This document shows, one piece after another, positions 8,745 through 16,921 of a stretch of DNA of 64,000 nucleotides. Within the stretch, counting starts at the first letter, position 1. Each line of letters opens with the position of its first letter. Source of the DNA: JAXMBN01 sp046349875 (GTDB lineage: Bacteria; Planctomycetota; Planctomycetia; Pirellulales; Pirellulaceae); assembly GCA_046349875.1 (NCBI GenBank), contig JAXMBN010000026.1:17696-81695 (forward strand), written 5' to 3'. A program made the position numbers and the translations under genes. The notes beneath the pieces were generated by a model. It saw only the letters and a list, made by a program, of their open reading frames with translations, was not told where the DNA came from and did not search any database.

Positions 8745-9491
8745 TCAAAGGGAAGTATAAGGGGGCTCGTCCCCATGCAGTTCGGCAAGTGCATTTCCCG
8801 CCGCTCGTTGCTCTGCATCTTTTTTACTCCTTCCCCACGCGGGAGAATAGAGTTTTTCACCGATCTTTGCCGCCACTTGGAAGGATTTGCAGTGATCTGG
8901 GCCACGTTCCGAGACCAATGCATAGGTCGGTGCTCCACCGAGTTCCTTCTGAGCATACTGTTGCAATGCCGATTTGTAGTTACTTCCCGTATGCCCTTCG
9001 ATCGCCAAGTGGATTTCGGGGTCAACAAATCGGATCACGAGTTCTTTCGCGGCATCAAAACCACCATCGAGATAAACGGCAGCAAGTATCGCTTCAAAAA
9101 CGTCGCTTAATAGTGATCGCGGTACACCACCATTGCCCATCATGCCGCGCCCAACGATCAAGCAATCCTCGAGGCCAAGCTGCCTAGCAATCTTGGCGCA
9201 GACACGGCGACTAACGACCACCGATTTGATCTTGGTAAGGTCGCCCTCTAAGTACTCTGGGTAAGAGAGATAAAGATGTTCGCAAATCACCAAGCCAAGA
9301 ATGGAATCCCCTAAGAATTCCATTCGTTCGTTGGAATGAAGTCGCGAGACGGCCCCGGATGCATGGGTTAAAGCTGCTTGAAGGAAATCGATGTTTCTGA
9401 AGGTATAGCCGATCTTCACCTGGCAAGCTGCAATCTTCGCGCCGACCGTCAATCGTTCGTCATCGGAATGAAGATCCGAGATGCTATCCAT
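8745..9491 (-). CDS. rnc: ribonuclease III
   Basis: A 248-residue endonuclease for double-stranded RNA, acting in rRNA processing and mRNA turnover. The catalytic signature ERMEFLGDS is at residues 55-63, with the second acidic pair in LLSDVFEAILAAVYLDGG near residue 130. A double-stranded RNA-binding domain follows (about residues 170-245), with YKSALQQYAQKELG at its start and GRSKKDAEQRAAGNAL at its end. The N-terminus is about 15 residues longer than in E. coli. It lies downstream of truA on the same strand with 264 bases between, and directly upstream of the coiled-coil protein. Confidence 0.95.
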   Translation of the reverse strand: MDSISDLHSDDERLTVGAKIAACQVKIGYTFRNIDFLQAALTHASGAVSRLHSNERMEFLGDSILGLVICEHLYLSYPEYLEGDLTKIKSVVVSRRVCAKIARQLGLEDCLIVGRGMMGNGGVPRSLLSDVFEAILAAVYLDGGFDAAKELVIRFVDPEIHLAIEGHTGSNYKSALQQYAQKELGGAPTYALVSERGPDHCKSFQVAAKIGEKLYSPAWGRSKKDAEQRAAGNALAELHGDEPPYTSL

Positions 9492-9755
9492 TCAGTTTTT
9501 TGCCCAAGAGGCTCAATTCGATGGCTCAGTCGGTTGCGATGCACCTCAACGAAGTGCATTCATCCAAACTACATCCGGGCCGAAACGAACTCGATGCCAA
9601 AAGATCACAGCTCTCCAATACCATCGGCATCGATCTTCCTGATCTCCGATGTACTCTCGAAAAGCGAAAGCCAAAAGCTTGGGTGGACTTCATGCAACCA
9701 CCATCCAACCCTTATAAGTTATCTGATAGAGCCGGCTCTTTCCACCCGGTTCACC

Positions 9756-10592
9756 CTACTCATCCATCTCTTCGTTCGAATCGTCGACCGATTCTAGCGG
9801 CGAAATCGGCTCGGATGGATCGAATTGAAAACAGGCATCGTGATATTTCACGTCGATCAAGCAGAGTCCTTGAGCTGGAGCTGTATGCCCTGTCGCTTCG
9901 CGTTTTGGGGATTCGAGCACTTCTTGGATCCAGCTGGGTGGGGCTCGATGGCGTCCCACCTGAACCAGGGCACCTACGATTTTACGAACCATGTTGTATA
10001 GAAAACCGTTTGATTCGATTTCGATCGTGATGATTTGACCATCCGCAACATTAACCGAGTCAATTTCAAGGTGGGATACCGTTCGCACCGTTGATTTTCG
10101 GGGTGCCCCCAAGGCTTGGAAGTTTCGGAAGTCTCGGGTACCGACGAGCCATTGTGATGCTTCGCGCATGATATCGACATCGAGCGTTCGATGGAAAAGC
10201 CACTCGTAACGCGATGTAAAGGGATTGGGGATGCGCGATACGCGGATCGTATATCGATACCGCTTGGAAACCGCATCGCGGATCGCATGAAAGCCCGGCC
10301 GAACATCGCGGCAATCCCGGACGACGATATCCTCGGGAAGCCTTCGATTCAGGGGAGGAATAAGACATTCCGGACCCGGTCTCCAATGCTCCAAGCTAAA
10401 ACCGGCAACTTGACTTTCCGCATGGACCCCAGCATCGGTCCTTCCACTACCCAAGGTCTTCACACGGTATCCCGCCACTGCGGCGAGTGCTTCTTCGAGT
10501 TTCTGCTGAACGGTAACGGAATTGGGCTGGATCTGCCAACCACCATAGCGCGTCCCATCATAGGCAAGTGTAAGGTGAAACCATCTCTTCAT
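9756..10592 (-). CDS. truA: tRNA pseudouridine(38-40) synthase
   Basis: A 278-residue enzyme that converts U38-U40 of the tRNA anticodon arm to pseudouridine. The catalytic Asp53 lies in LGSGRTDAGVHA. Other family features are the N-terminal LAYDGTRYGGWQIQPN, the SKRYRYTI strand, GTRDFRNF and the C-terminal FLYNMVRKIVGALVQVG. The length is slightly above the E. coli enzyme because of an acidic tail (ESVDDSNEEMDE). The ATG at 10592 is the natural start given the conserved first strand. Confidence 0.96.
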   Translation of the reverse strand: MKRWFHLTLAYDGTRYGGWQIQPNSVTVQQKLEEALAAVAGYRVKTLGSGRTDAGVHAESQVAGFSLEHWRPGPECLIPPLNRRLPEDIVVRDCRDVRPGFHAIRDAVSKRYRYTIRVSRIPNPFTSRYEWLFHRTLDVDIMREASQWLVGTRDFRNFQALGAPRKSTVRTVSHLEIDSVNVADGQIITIEIESNGFLYNMVRKIVGALVQVGRHRAPPSWIQEVLESPKREATGHTAPAQGLCLIDVKYHDACFQFDPSEPISPLESVDDSNEEMDE

Positions 10593-10922
10593 CGGATCGA
10601 TCTAACGCTTCTACTTCGGTGGTTTGACTATCAGGTGCCCATGATTCGGCGACAACTTCCGCCAACTTAAATTCGGCAACGCTTTGGCCTATTTTCTATG
10701 CAATCGCGGAAACCTCCATTGTGAACGGGAATGCTCCGATGCCAAGGTCCGTTCGTGCCAAGTTCCTTTCTTCGTTGCCCTCAATAGCGTCCGTTTGATG
10801 AAAGACGAGCCAGGACTGCTTCCCAATCGTAGGAAACCCATTGGGGTGGAAAAGGCGACCCGCTAGAATAGGAATCTCTCCTCACACCTAATCTTGCGAT
10901 CTCATCGAGTGGATTTCCAATC
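10593..10922. other. intergenic region between truA and the isomerase gene
   Basis: A 330-base divergent spacer that must hold the promoters of truA and the downstream + strand gene. No convincing ORF, RNA or repeat was seen; short open frames in it lack a ribosome site or family features. Confidence 0.5.
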
Positions 10923-11845
10923 ATGAACCCCAATTCTCAATCAAGCATTCCCCGAAGAACGGCGTTGGCAACGATGGGGGCTGGGCTTGCCGCTGCAACG
11001 GTTGGATCCTCCCTTGCAAATGCGAAATTGAATGACGATCCTCAAATTTATGTCTTCACCAAACCTCTACAAGAACTCGATATGCAGCAGTTGGCAGAAC
11101 TGCTGGCGACTTGGCCTGTGGTTGGAATCGAAGCCACCATACGCAAAGGTGGGCAGATCGAAACGAAAGACGCGAAGGATCAATTGCCTCGCCTTTATGA
11201 AGCTCTCCTGGCAAGGCAACGGCACCAGATGATTCTGGCAACCGATATCGATTCGCAGATCATCCCGATGTGGACTCCGTCCTTAAGACCGCATCGAAAT
11301 TAGGTATTCGCTATTTCCGTATGGCCTATTTCAAATATCAGCTCGACCGACCGATGGTGCCTCAACTCGAGTCGTTTGCGAAACAAGCTCGCCGATTAGC
11401 CGAACTTGCTGCGTCGCTCAACATGACGGGACTCTATCAGAATCATGCCGGCGTTGGCTACGTCGGCGCAGCCGTTTGGGACTTGGTCGAGATTCTCACA
11501 GGGATAGCCCCTCAGAACCTCGCGAGTGCCATCGACATTCGGCACACCACCATCGAGTCGACGACCGCTTGGGTCCATGCCTATGAACGAGCGAAGCCTC
11601 ATTTGGGTGCCGTCTTTGTCAAGGATGCGGTGATCGAAGGTGGGCAAGCGAAAGATGTTCCACTGGGCCAAGGATTTCAGGCCAAGGCGCTGTTCCAACG
11701 CATTTTAAAGCAAGGGATTCCCGGCCCCATTTCGCTTCATATGGAACATATGGACCATCGCGATCCGATGCTTCTCAACAAACGTATCGAAGCGACCAGC
11801 AAAGATATCTCGACCCTGCGAGAATGGCTCAGTCAGAAAGGCTGA
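10923..11845 (+). pseudogene. sugar phosphate isomerase/epimerase (xylose isomerase-like TIM barrel), frameshifted
   Basis: The first 110 codons give a twin-arginine leader (IPRRTALATMGAGLAAATVG) and the first strands of a xylose-isomerase-like barrel. The frame then breaks near 11255. The barrel continues in another frame from there to 11845, with KTASKLGIRYFRMAYFKY, NHAGVGYVGAAVWD, GAVFVKDA and a terminal LHMEHMD. One added base in ATTCGCAGAT (11251-11260) restores a continuous reading through DIDSADHPDVDSVLK. Members of this family in planctomycetes are exported proteins of unknown sugar specificity. A sequencing error is as likely as a real mutation. Confidence 0.8.
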
Positions 11846-11852
11846 CGCCTCT

Positions 11853-12491
11853 TCATCGTTGTACAGGAAGCTGTTGATAGACCAGGCGCGTGAATTGCAT
11901 CTGCAAACATAGCGTAGCGGATGTTAGTCCAAGAACACCAAGTCGAAACACAGTGGGTAGCAAGACGGTTTCTTGACGATAGGCCGCTGCCACAATGCTG
12001 GCTGTCACCAAGAAAAAGATGCCCAACGTTCCAAGAAACCACTCCTGGTATTGCCGGTTTCGAGCCTGTTGTAACGTCAGAGTTTTTCCGCGAGAAAATC
12101 TGCCGGCCATGTTGGCTAACATGACGCAGCCGCCACCTAGAGTAGTGCAAAATGCGGAAACCAATAAAAACGCCAAGTCAAATCGAACCTGACCGATCTG
12201 AAGCGATGGCAAACTGAGCGCGAAACCAACGATTCCCAAGCCCAATAGGGTCGATCCCGAAAACAAACTCAGCGTTATCGACGTACGATGCGATTGGAGG
12301 ACTGTCTGCAAACGTGGCTCGGGGCGCCCTTGAGAATGAGCATCACCTGATTCGGACACCGAATGCGCAGCGACTTCTTGCCCTAGCAGCTGTACGATCT
12401 CATCGAGTTTGGGGTCGAGTTGATCTGGTGTGAACACCGTGGCTTCTTCGTTCGAGCCGTGTCCTGGGTGGCGGGTTGAATAGTGAGCCAT
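11853..12491 (-). CDS. membrane protein of unknown function
   Basis: A 212-residue protein not recognised as a named family. The first 90 residues are polar with a stretch (LDPKLDEIVQLLGQEVAAHS) that could form a helix. After this come four hydrophobic segments, approximately at residues 75-95, 105-130, 150-170 and 180-200. It converges with the frameshifted isomerase, whose stop lies 7 bases away. Its ATG at 12491 faces a 403-base spacer. Confidence 0.6.
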   Translation of the reverse strand: MAHYSTRHPGHGSNEEATVFTPDQLDPKLDEIVQLLGQEVAAHSVSESGDAHSQGRPEPRLQTVLQSHRTSITLSLFSGSTLLGLGIVGFALSLPSLQIGQVRFDLAFLLVSAFCTTLGGGCVMLANMAGRFSRGKTLTLQQARNRQYQEWFLGTLGIFFLVTASIVAAAYRQETVLLPTVFRLGVLGLTSATLCLQMQFTRLVYQQLPVQR

Positions 12492-12894
12492 CGATCGCTT
12501 CCATTACTTGACGATTTGCACCAAACCTTGGTGCCATTGTCATGGTGCGCTCTGATTAGACTCGAGGACGATTACGCGATGCAGAAATATCCAAAACTTC
12601 TGCGATCCCATCGTGCTGAATGCATCGCACCTCTTATGCATAACTCAGACGATTTTCTGAAGTTTTCGCTGCACGAATCCGACACGCGAGTTCGAGGAAA
12701 TGAAAGTCGCGGCGAGTCACTAGAAATAGGTGCATACGACTGAAAACGACGCAGCACATTCGTCGCAATCGATACATTTTGAAGTAAGCGAGGGGGCCTC
12801 TTCCGCCCTACATTGATTTGACAAACTTCTCGGAAGCAGTTGCCGATGGAAGGGCATATAGATTCTTTAGGACCCCAAAGGACTCGAGGACTGC
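12492..12894. other. intergenic region upstream of the FliS-like gene
   Basis: A 403-base divergent spacer between the membrane protein and the FliS-like gene. It presumably contains both promoters. No gene, strong hairpin or repeat was recognised. Confidence 0.45.
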
Positions 12895-13348
12895 ATGACC
12901 ACCAACGAGGAATTTCTTTTGCAAGAAATCGAACTCGCCAGCCCCGCAAAACTACGGTGGCTTCTCATCCGAAAGGCTCATGGTTTATGCCAGATGGTGG
13001 ATGCCTTTTTGGAGAAGAAGGAAAAATTGCAGGCCAATAATTGGCTGCTTCTCGTGCAGGACATTCTTGGCGAGTTGCTAGCAGGCGTGACCGATGCAAA
13101 ATCCGAATGCAAAGACCATCGCTGACCTTTACGTCTTTTTGATTCAGCAAACTCGAAAGGTATTCGAGACGGCAGATCGCAAAGTGCTGGCTGATATCAC
13201 GGACATTTTGGGGATCGAACTGACCACTTGGGAGCTGTTCGTTCAAAACGAAAACCGCCAGTCAGCAATCCAGACTCCGATCCATCCGCCCTACTTTGCA
13301 TCTAATTTTGGGTTGGAAGCTTCGACGAGTCTCAATCTAGAAGCGTAA
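12895..13348 (+). pseudogene. fliS: FliS-like flagellar export chaperone, frameshifted
   Basis: Two adjoining frames together give a small all-helical protein with the FliS plan. The first frame (12895-13125) has ASPAKLRWLLIRKAHGLCQM and LLLVQDILGELLAGV, matching the FliS helices around the flagellin groove. The second frame (from about 13094) has AKTIADLYVFLIQQTRKVF and ADITDILGIELTTWELFVQ, matching the NLxxLYxY helix and the final Trp-containing helix. They join near 13108-13118, where removing one base (or adding two) makes the reading continuous. FliS binds the flagellin C-terminus and prevents early polymerisation. No other flagellar gene is present in the window. The similarity is by pattern only and moderately secure. 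Confidence 0.65.
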
Positions 13349-13364
13349 TTGGTTTGTTTGAGAT

Positions 13365-13703
13365 GTCGTGCAGTTGTACCAGCCGCGATTTGTGGCTGGT
13401 TGAAGCGTCAGAACTGCGGCTTCGAAGTTCTCCCAACGATTGGGACAATCGTGCTAATTTTATTCCCAACGATTGGGACAATCGTGCTATCGGTCGTGCG
13501 GTTGTCTCAACCGCGATTTCCTGAAGGGCGTTGATATTTGGCGGGGGAATTCGGAGGGAGTCTTCATAACATCCCCAACGATTGAGACAATCGTGCTACG
13601 GGTCGTGCGGTTGTCTCAACCGCGATTTCATGAAGGGCGTTGATATTTGGCGGGGGAATTCGGAGGGAGTCTTCATAACATCCCAACGATTGGGACAATC
13701 GTG
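13365..13703. repeat. 109-bp tandem repeat of paired short palindromes
   Basis: The 22-base unit CCCAACGATTGGGACAATCGTG starts at 13432, 13465, 13574 (one mismatch) and 13682 (ending 13703). Its core ACGATTG-GGA-CAATCGT is a 7-bp hairpin. A second unit with core GCGGTTG-TCT-CAACCGC starts at 13492 and 13601, with a diverged copy at 13365-13390. From 13465 on, the two palindromes plus a GGCGGGGGAATTCGGAGGGAG spacer repeat twice with a period of 108-109 bases. No coding sense was found. The arrangement resembles REP/BIME-type intergenic palindromes. Confidence 0.85.
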
Positions 13704-13798
13704 ATACGGGTTTTACGTACACCAACTACGTGTCGAGACGCGGCCGATTGCTACAATGTCTGAACCCTTTCTTTGCCCTACCCTCCGAGGTTCCAACC

Positions 13799-14565
13799 AT
13801 GCCTACCTTGCTCCTTCGATTTTCTACCTCCATTTCATCCTTAGGACACATCGCCAAGCGCTGTCTTGGATTCATGATGATCTTTGTGCCGCCTCGTTGG
13901 GGTGCGGACAAGGAATCGACATGCGAGCGATCGATAAAGCATTTCAGGCTGGCAAGCCCGATGAGGCGATACGCTTAGCAACCGAGTTGGTGGCTACGAA
14001 TCCCAAAGCTGCCAATCTCTATCTGATTCGTGGTATGACCTATTTCCGTTGTGCAAAGATCGAAGAATCGCTTAAGGATTTCGACAAGTCAATCGAACTC
14101 GATCCGGTATCGGCACCTCACAATTGGCAGCGAGGGATCTCTCTTTATTATGCTAGTCGCTTCGACGATGGCGTTAAGCAATTCGAAAGCCATCGCGAAG
14201 TGAATCCCAACGACGTTGAAAATTCGATTTGGCATTTTCTTTGCAAAGCCAAACGCGATGGCATCGATGCTGCTCGCAAGAGTTTGATTCCGGTCCGGTA
14301 TGATCGTCGCGTGCCATTGATGGAAGTGCTCAAGTTGTTTGCCGGTGACATGACCGCCGAGCAAGTCTTGGCCGTTGCCGAAAACGCCAGTGGAAGTCGT
14401 GACAAGATCGAAGCAAAGTTTTATGGATACCTCTACGTGGGATTGTATTGGGATGCGATGGGGGACAAAGAGAAAGGTAAGCTCTACCTGCAAAAATGCC
14501 TCGATCAAAAGGTCGGCGGATACATGGAAGACGTCGCGCGGATCCACCTGGAATTGAACAAATAA
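13799..14565 (+). CDS. TPR repeat protein, probable lipoprotein, N-terminus frameshifted
   Basis: The body (from 13921) has tetratricopeptide repeats: AIDKAFQAGKPDEAIRLATE, NLYLIRGMTYFRCAKIEES and APHNWQRGISLYYASRFDDG, and a C-terminal GLYWDAMGDKEKGKLYLQKC. Upstream, an ATG at 13799 after GAGG starts a hydrophobic leader (MPTLLLRF...FMMIFV). This runs in another frame until about 13888. Adding one G in GTGCCGCC joins it to AASLGCGQGIDMRAID, giving a signal peptide with a lipobox-like SLGC. As written, an ATG at 13756 gives an uninterrupted but implausible N-terminus; without the correction the safe start is 13921. TPR proteins mediate protein contacts; no partner is indicated. Confidence 0.7.
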
Positions 14566-14917
14566 TGGTCCATTCCTTCCGTCCAAAATGCCTCATCGAT
14601 TTCGATCCGATGACTGATTTCGACCGGCGATCAAACGAGAAGGAGGGGGAGCCAGCCTTGAATCTTGGGGAGGCAAATTGGCAGAATTGACCAAAGTGCC
14701 TGCAATCGAACCGTAGGCGAGCGCATTTTTCACAGGGAATCCAAAAAATGCGTTACGATAGAGATAGGAAAGCTTCCGATTGGAATAGCTTGACCAGATG
14801 CATATGGGTTGGTCGGGGTTCGTTGGCTTGCGTTGGCAAACGCATCACGACGGCAGTTGCGGCAGACCCGCACAACCTGCAACCGACCTCCGAAGCCCAT
14901 TGGAAAGTTGGGATTCC
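14566..14917. other. intergenic region upstream of the WXG100/FtsK operon
   Basis: A 352-base spacer between two same-strand TPR genes that presumably holds the promoter of the WXG100/FtsK operon. An open frame runs into the next gene from 14798 but lacks family features. No hairpin terminator was found. Confidence 0.4.
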
Positions 14918-15799
14918 ATGAAACCTGATGACAATTCTTTTGCCACTAGCTCGGAGGCGGGTGAGAAACTGCTTTCGAAGTTCCTATCGGTAGATGAACT
15001 GCTCATACGCCCCACTGCGGATGGCGTGTCCGACGCTGCGGCTTGGGAAGGCGATGCCCCAAAGAAAGTGGCTCGTATCTCTCTCGAACGCTTTCAAGAG
15101 TTAGAACAATGCATTCGCAACTTCCCTGCAGATCCCGAGCCTTACGAGGAATTGGCGAAGATCTATGTCCAGCAAGAACGCTGGAAGGACGCTCGCCGAG
15201 TGCTCGATCTCGGAGTCGCTCACAATCCGAATCATGAACCGATGCTTGTGCTTCGCGAAGAAGTCATGCTTCAGGCATCAGCGCAAGAGCTTGAGCTGGC
15301 CAAGAAGCAGGCTAGGCAGAATCGTTCGGAAGAGAATACTCAGCATCGTCAACGTTGCGAAATGGATCTGGCCAATCTTCGATTGTCGGTCTGTGAAGCT
15401 CGATTGGCTCGCCATCCTGAACAACTCGAGTTGCACATTCCATGCGCTATTGCCCTACGTCAATTGGGTCGCATGGCGGAAGCCGTCGAGCGATTGAAGC
15501 GAGCTCAAAAGGAGCCTCACCTTCGCGCACGCGCATCGTTGCAACTCGGAATGTGTCTCCAACAACTTGATGACGTGCTAGGAGCGTTAGCGGCCTATCG
15601 CAAGGCAGCCCTTTATCGTTCCCCTCCACCATCGACCGATTTGAAGCGACGCGCACTCGAACTCGCGGCAGAAATTGCTGAACAGCATCATCTGGTTCAC
15701 GCCGCGATTCAGTACATCAAGATTCTGCTAGAGACGGATCCACCCCATCGCGACGTTTGGAATTCGCGACTCGAGAAGCTTCAAGCTCTCCCCCTATGA
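14918..15799 (+). CDS. TPR repeat protein of the WXG100/FtsK operon
   Basis: A 293-residue soluble protein beginning MKPDDNSFATSSEAGEKLLS. It has a variable N-terminal 60 residues, then tetratricopeptide-like helices: FPADPEPYEELAKIYVQQERWKDARRVL, LELHIPCAIALRQLGRMAEAVERL, RASLQLGMCLQQLDDVLGALAAY and a last AIQYIKILLETDP. A charged helix (about residues 125-155) separates the first and later repeats. The ATG at 14918 is preferred to an upstream one at 14798, which adds a non-conserved stretch. It is first in the operon, 29 bases before the WXG100 gene, so it may be an adaptor or chaperone of the secretion-like apparatus. Confidence 0.75.
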   Translation: MKPDDNSFATSSEAGEKLLSKFLSVDELLIRPTADGVSDAAAWEGDAPKKVARISLERFQELEQCIRNFPADPEPYEELAKIYVQQERWKDARRVLDLGVAHNPNHEPMLVLREEVMLQASAQELELAKKQARQNRSEENTQHRQRCEMDLANLRLSVCEARLARHPEQLELHIPCAIALRQLGRMAEAVERLKRAQKEPHLRARASLQLGMCLQQLDDVLGALAAYRKAALYRSPPPSTDLKRRALELAAEIAEQHHLVHAAIQYIKILLETDPPHRDVWNSRLEKLQALPL

Positions 15800-15828
15800 T
15801 CCAAGTTTTTTGAGAAAGAGTATTTTCA

Positions 15829-16101
15829 ATGGCTCAAGCGATCGTCGATCCGGAACAACTGAGACAGTTTGCGATGCTGCTGAAACGCTTTAATAGCACC
15901 TTGACCGAGTCTTCCTCCAAGCTTGGTCAAGAGATGGCCAAATTATCAGCGTCATGGCGTGATCAAGAACATCGCAAGTTTTCGGTAGAGTTTGAAGAAC
16001 AGTTGAAGCAACTCCATCGCTTGGTCGAGGCGAGTGAGCGGCATGTTCCTTATCTTTTGCGAAAAGCGGAACTGATCGAGGAATATCAACGCAATGGCTG
16101 A
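15829..16101 (+). CDS. WXG100 family protein
   Basis: A 90-residue protein of two predicted helices separated by a SASWRDQEHRKF turn. It fits the WXG100 (ESAT-6/EsxA-like) plan of a helical hairpin with a W-x-G or related turn; here W-R-D replaces W-x-G, as in many members outside Actinobacteria. Such proteins are substrates or structural parts of type VII secretion systems. It is followed by a longer helical gene whose ATG lies inside its last codons (8-base overlap), and an FtsK/EssC-like ATPase closes the operon, which supports the assignment. Confidence 0.75.
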   Translation: MAQAIVDPEQLRQFAMLLKRFNSTLTESSSKLGQEMAKLSASWRDQEHRKFSVEFEEQLKQLHRLVEASERHVPYLLRKAELIEEYQRNG

Positions 16102-16681
16102 TGCCCACGTTCGAGACTTGGAAGCGCTCGAGCTTTTCTTGATTCAATTGCGAGATTTTCAAGAGCGACTTTGCAAGTTACAAGAAGACTCGCGGACCGA
16201 GATGAATCGCGTCACCCAGTGGATCGAACAAGAGGCTCCTGGGTATTGGCAAGATCAAGAGCGCAATGCCAAACGCCGATGGGTTGAAGCAAGAGATGCT
16301 CTGGCGCGATGTCAGTCGGTAACGCGGGCCGAAGATCATCCTTCCTGCATGGAGCATCGGAAGCGAGTGGAAAAATGGACATTGCGAGTAAAGCTCTGTG
16401 AAAGGCAGAATCGGCAAGTCCGCCAGGCTCAATTGGCATGGAACCAGGAGCTGCAAGGATTGCTTCTCAAACTGCAACACCTCAGTGATGTGGTGGAATC
16501 GAAGTTGCCGTTAGCTCGCCATCACTTGGATTCACTCCTCGAACCCCTTCGCAAATACGCGAATCTGTCGTCCGGAGCGAACAAAGAAGCGACGAAATAT
16601 ACAACCGTCCAAGCGAGTGCAGAATCCTCGCCAAGTGCGGAGACGAACAAGCTTCATCCTGGTCAAGGAGAAGAATCCTAA
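16094..16681 (+). CDS. helical coiled-coil protein of the WXG100/FtsK operon
   Basis: A 195-residue protein with no recognised domain. It is strongly helical and charged, with three probable coiled-coil stretches: DLEALELFLIQLRDFQERL, RKRVEKWTLRVKLCERQN and LAWNQELQGLLLKLQHLSDV. The last 30 residues are Ser/Glu/Thr-rich and probably disordered. It overlaps the WXG100 stop by 8 bases and ends in TAATG, overlapping the next start. This tight coupling suggests a fixed stoichiometry with its neighbours, perhaps as a partner or a larger WXG-like protein. Confidence 0.68.
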   Translation: MADAHVRDLEALELFLIQLRDFQERLCKLQEDSRTEMNRVTQWIEQEAPGYWQDQERNAKRRWVEARDALARCQSVTRAEDHPSCMEHRKRVEKWTLRVKLCERQNRQVRQAQLAWNQELQGLLLKLQHLSDVVESKLPLARHHLDSLLEPLRKYANLSSGANKEATKYTTVQASAESSPSAETNKLHPGQGEES

Positions 16682-16920
16682 TGCGAGTGCGGCATGATCT
16701 CCTAGGATGTGCGAATCGATTGAAACAGACCTCTTCCGAGTTTCAAGAGGCGGTGGCAGTCGTCCTGGAACATTGGCGCGATGCTCGCGCTGCACGATTT
16801 GAACGGGAAGATCTCCGAGAGATCGACCAGGTAATTGATCAACTGACGGTATACCTACAGAAGGCAGCGGACCTTGTCGGCAAAATCGACCGAGAGCTTC
16901 GCGATCAAGATGGGGACTGA
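16681..16920 (+). CDS. small WXG100-like helical protein
   Basis: A 79-residue protein predicted as a helical hairpin: LLGCANRLKQTSSEFQEAVAVVLEHWRD, a turn at HWRDARAARF, then LREIDQVIDQLTVYLQKAADL. The W-R-D turn and size resemble the WXG100 protein four genes into the same operon, so this is probably a second, diverged WXG100 subunit; such proteins often form heterodimers. Its ATG overlaps the previous stop by one base (TAATG), and its own stop lies just before the ATPase start. Confidence 0.62.
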   Translation: MRVRHDLLGCANRLKQTSSEFQEAVAVVLEHWRDARAARFEREDLREIDQVIDQLTVYLQKAADLVGKIDRELRDQDGD

Positions 16921-16921
16921 G

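Noticed and set aside
12990..13348. Reading the two FliS-like frames as two separate small genes
   Set aside because: The second frame lacks its own ribosome site and the helices complete a single FliS fold when joined.
13432..13703. CRISPR array suggested by repeated 22-base units
   Set aside because: Unit spacing is uneven (33, 109, 108), the spacers are themselves repeated and no cas gene is near.
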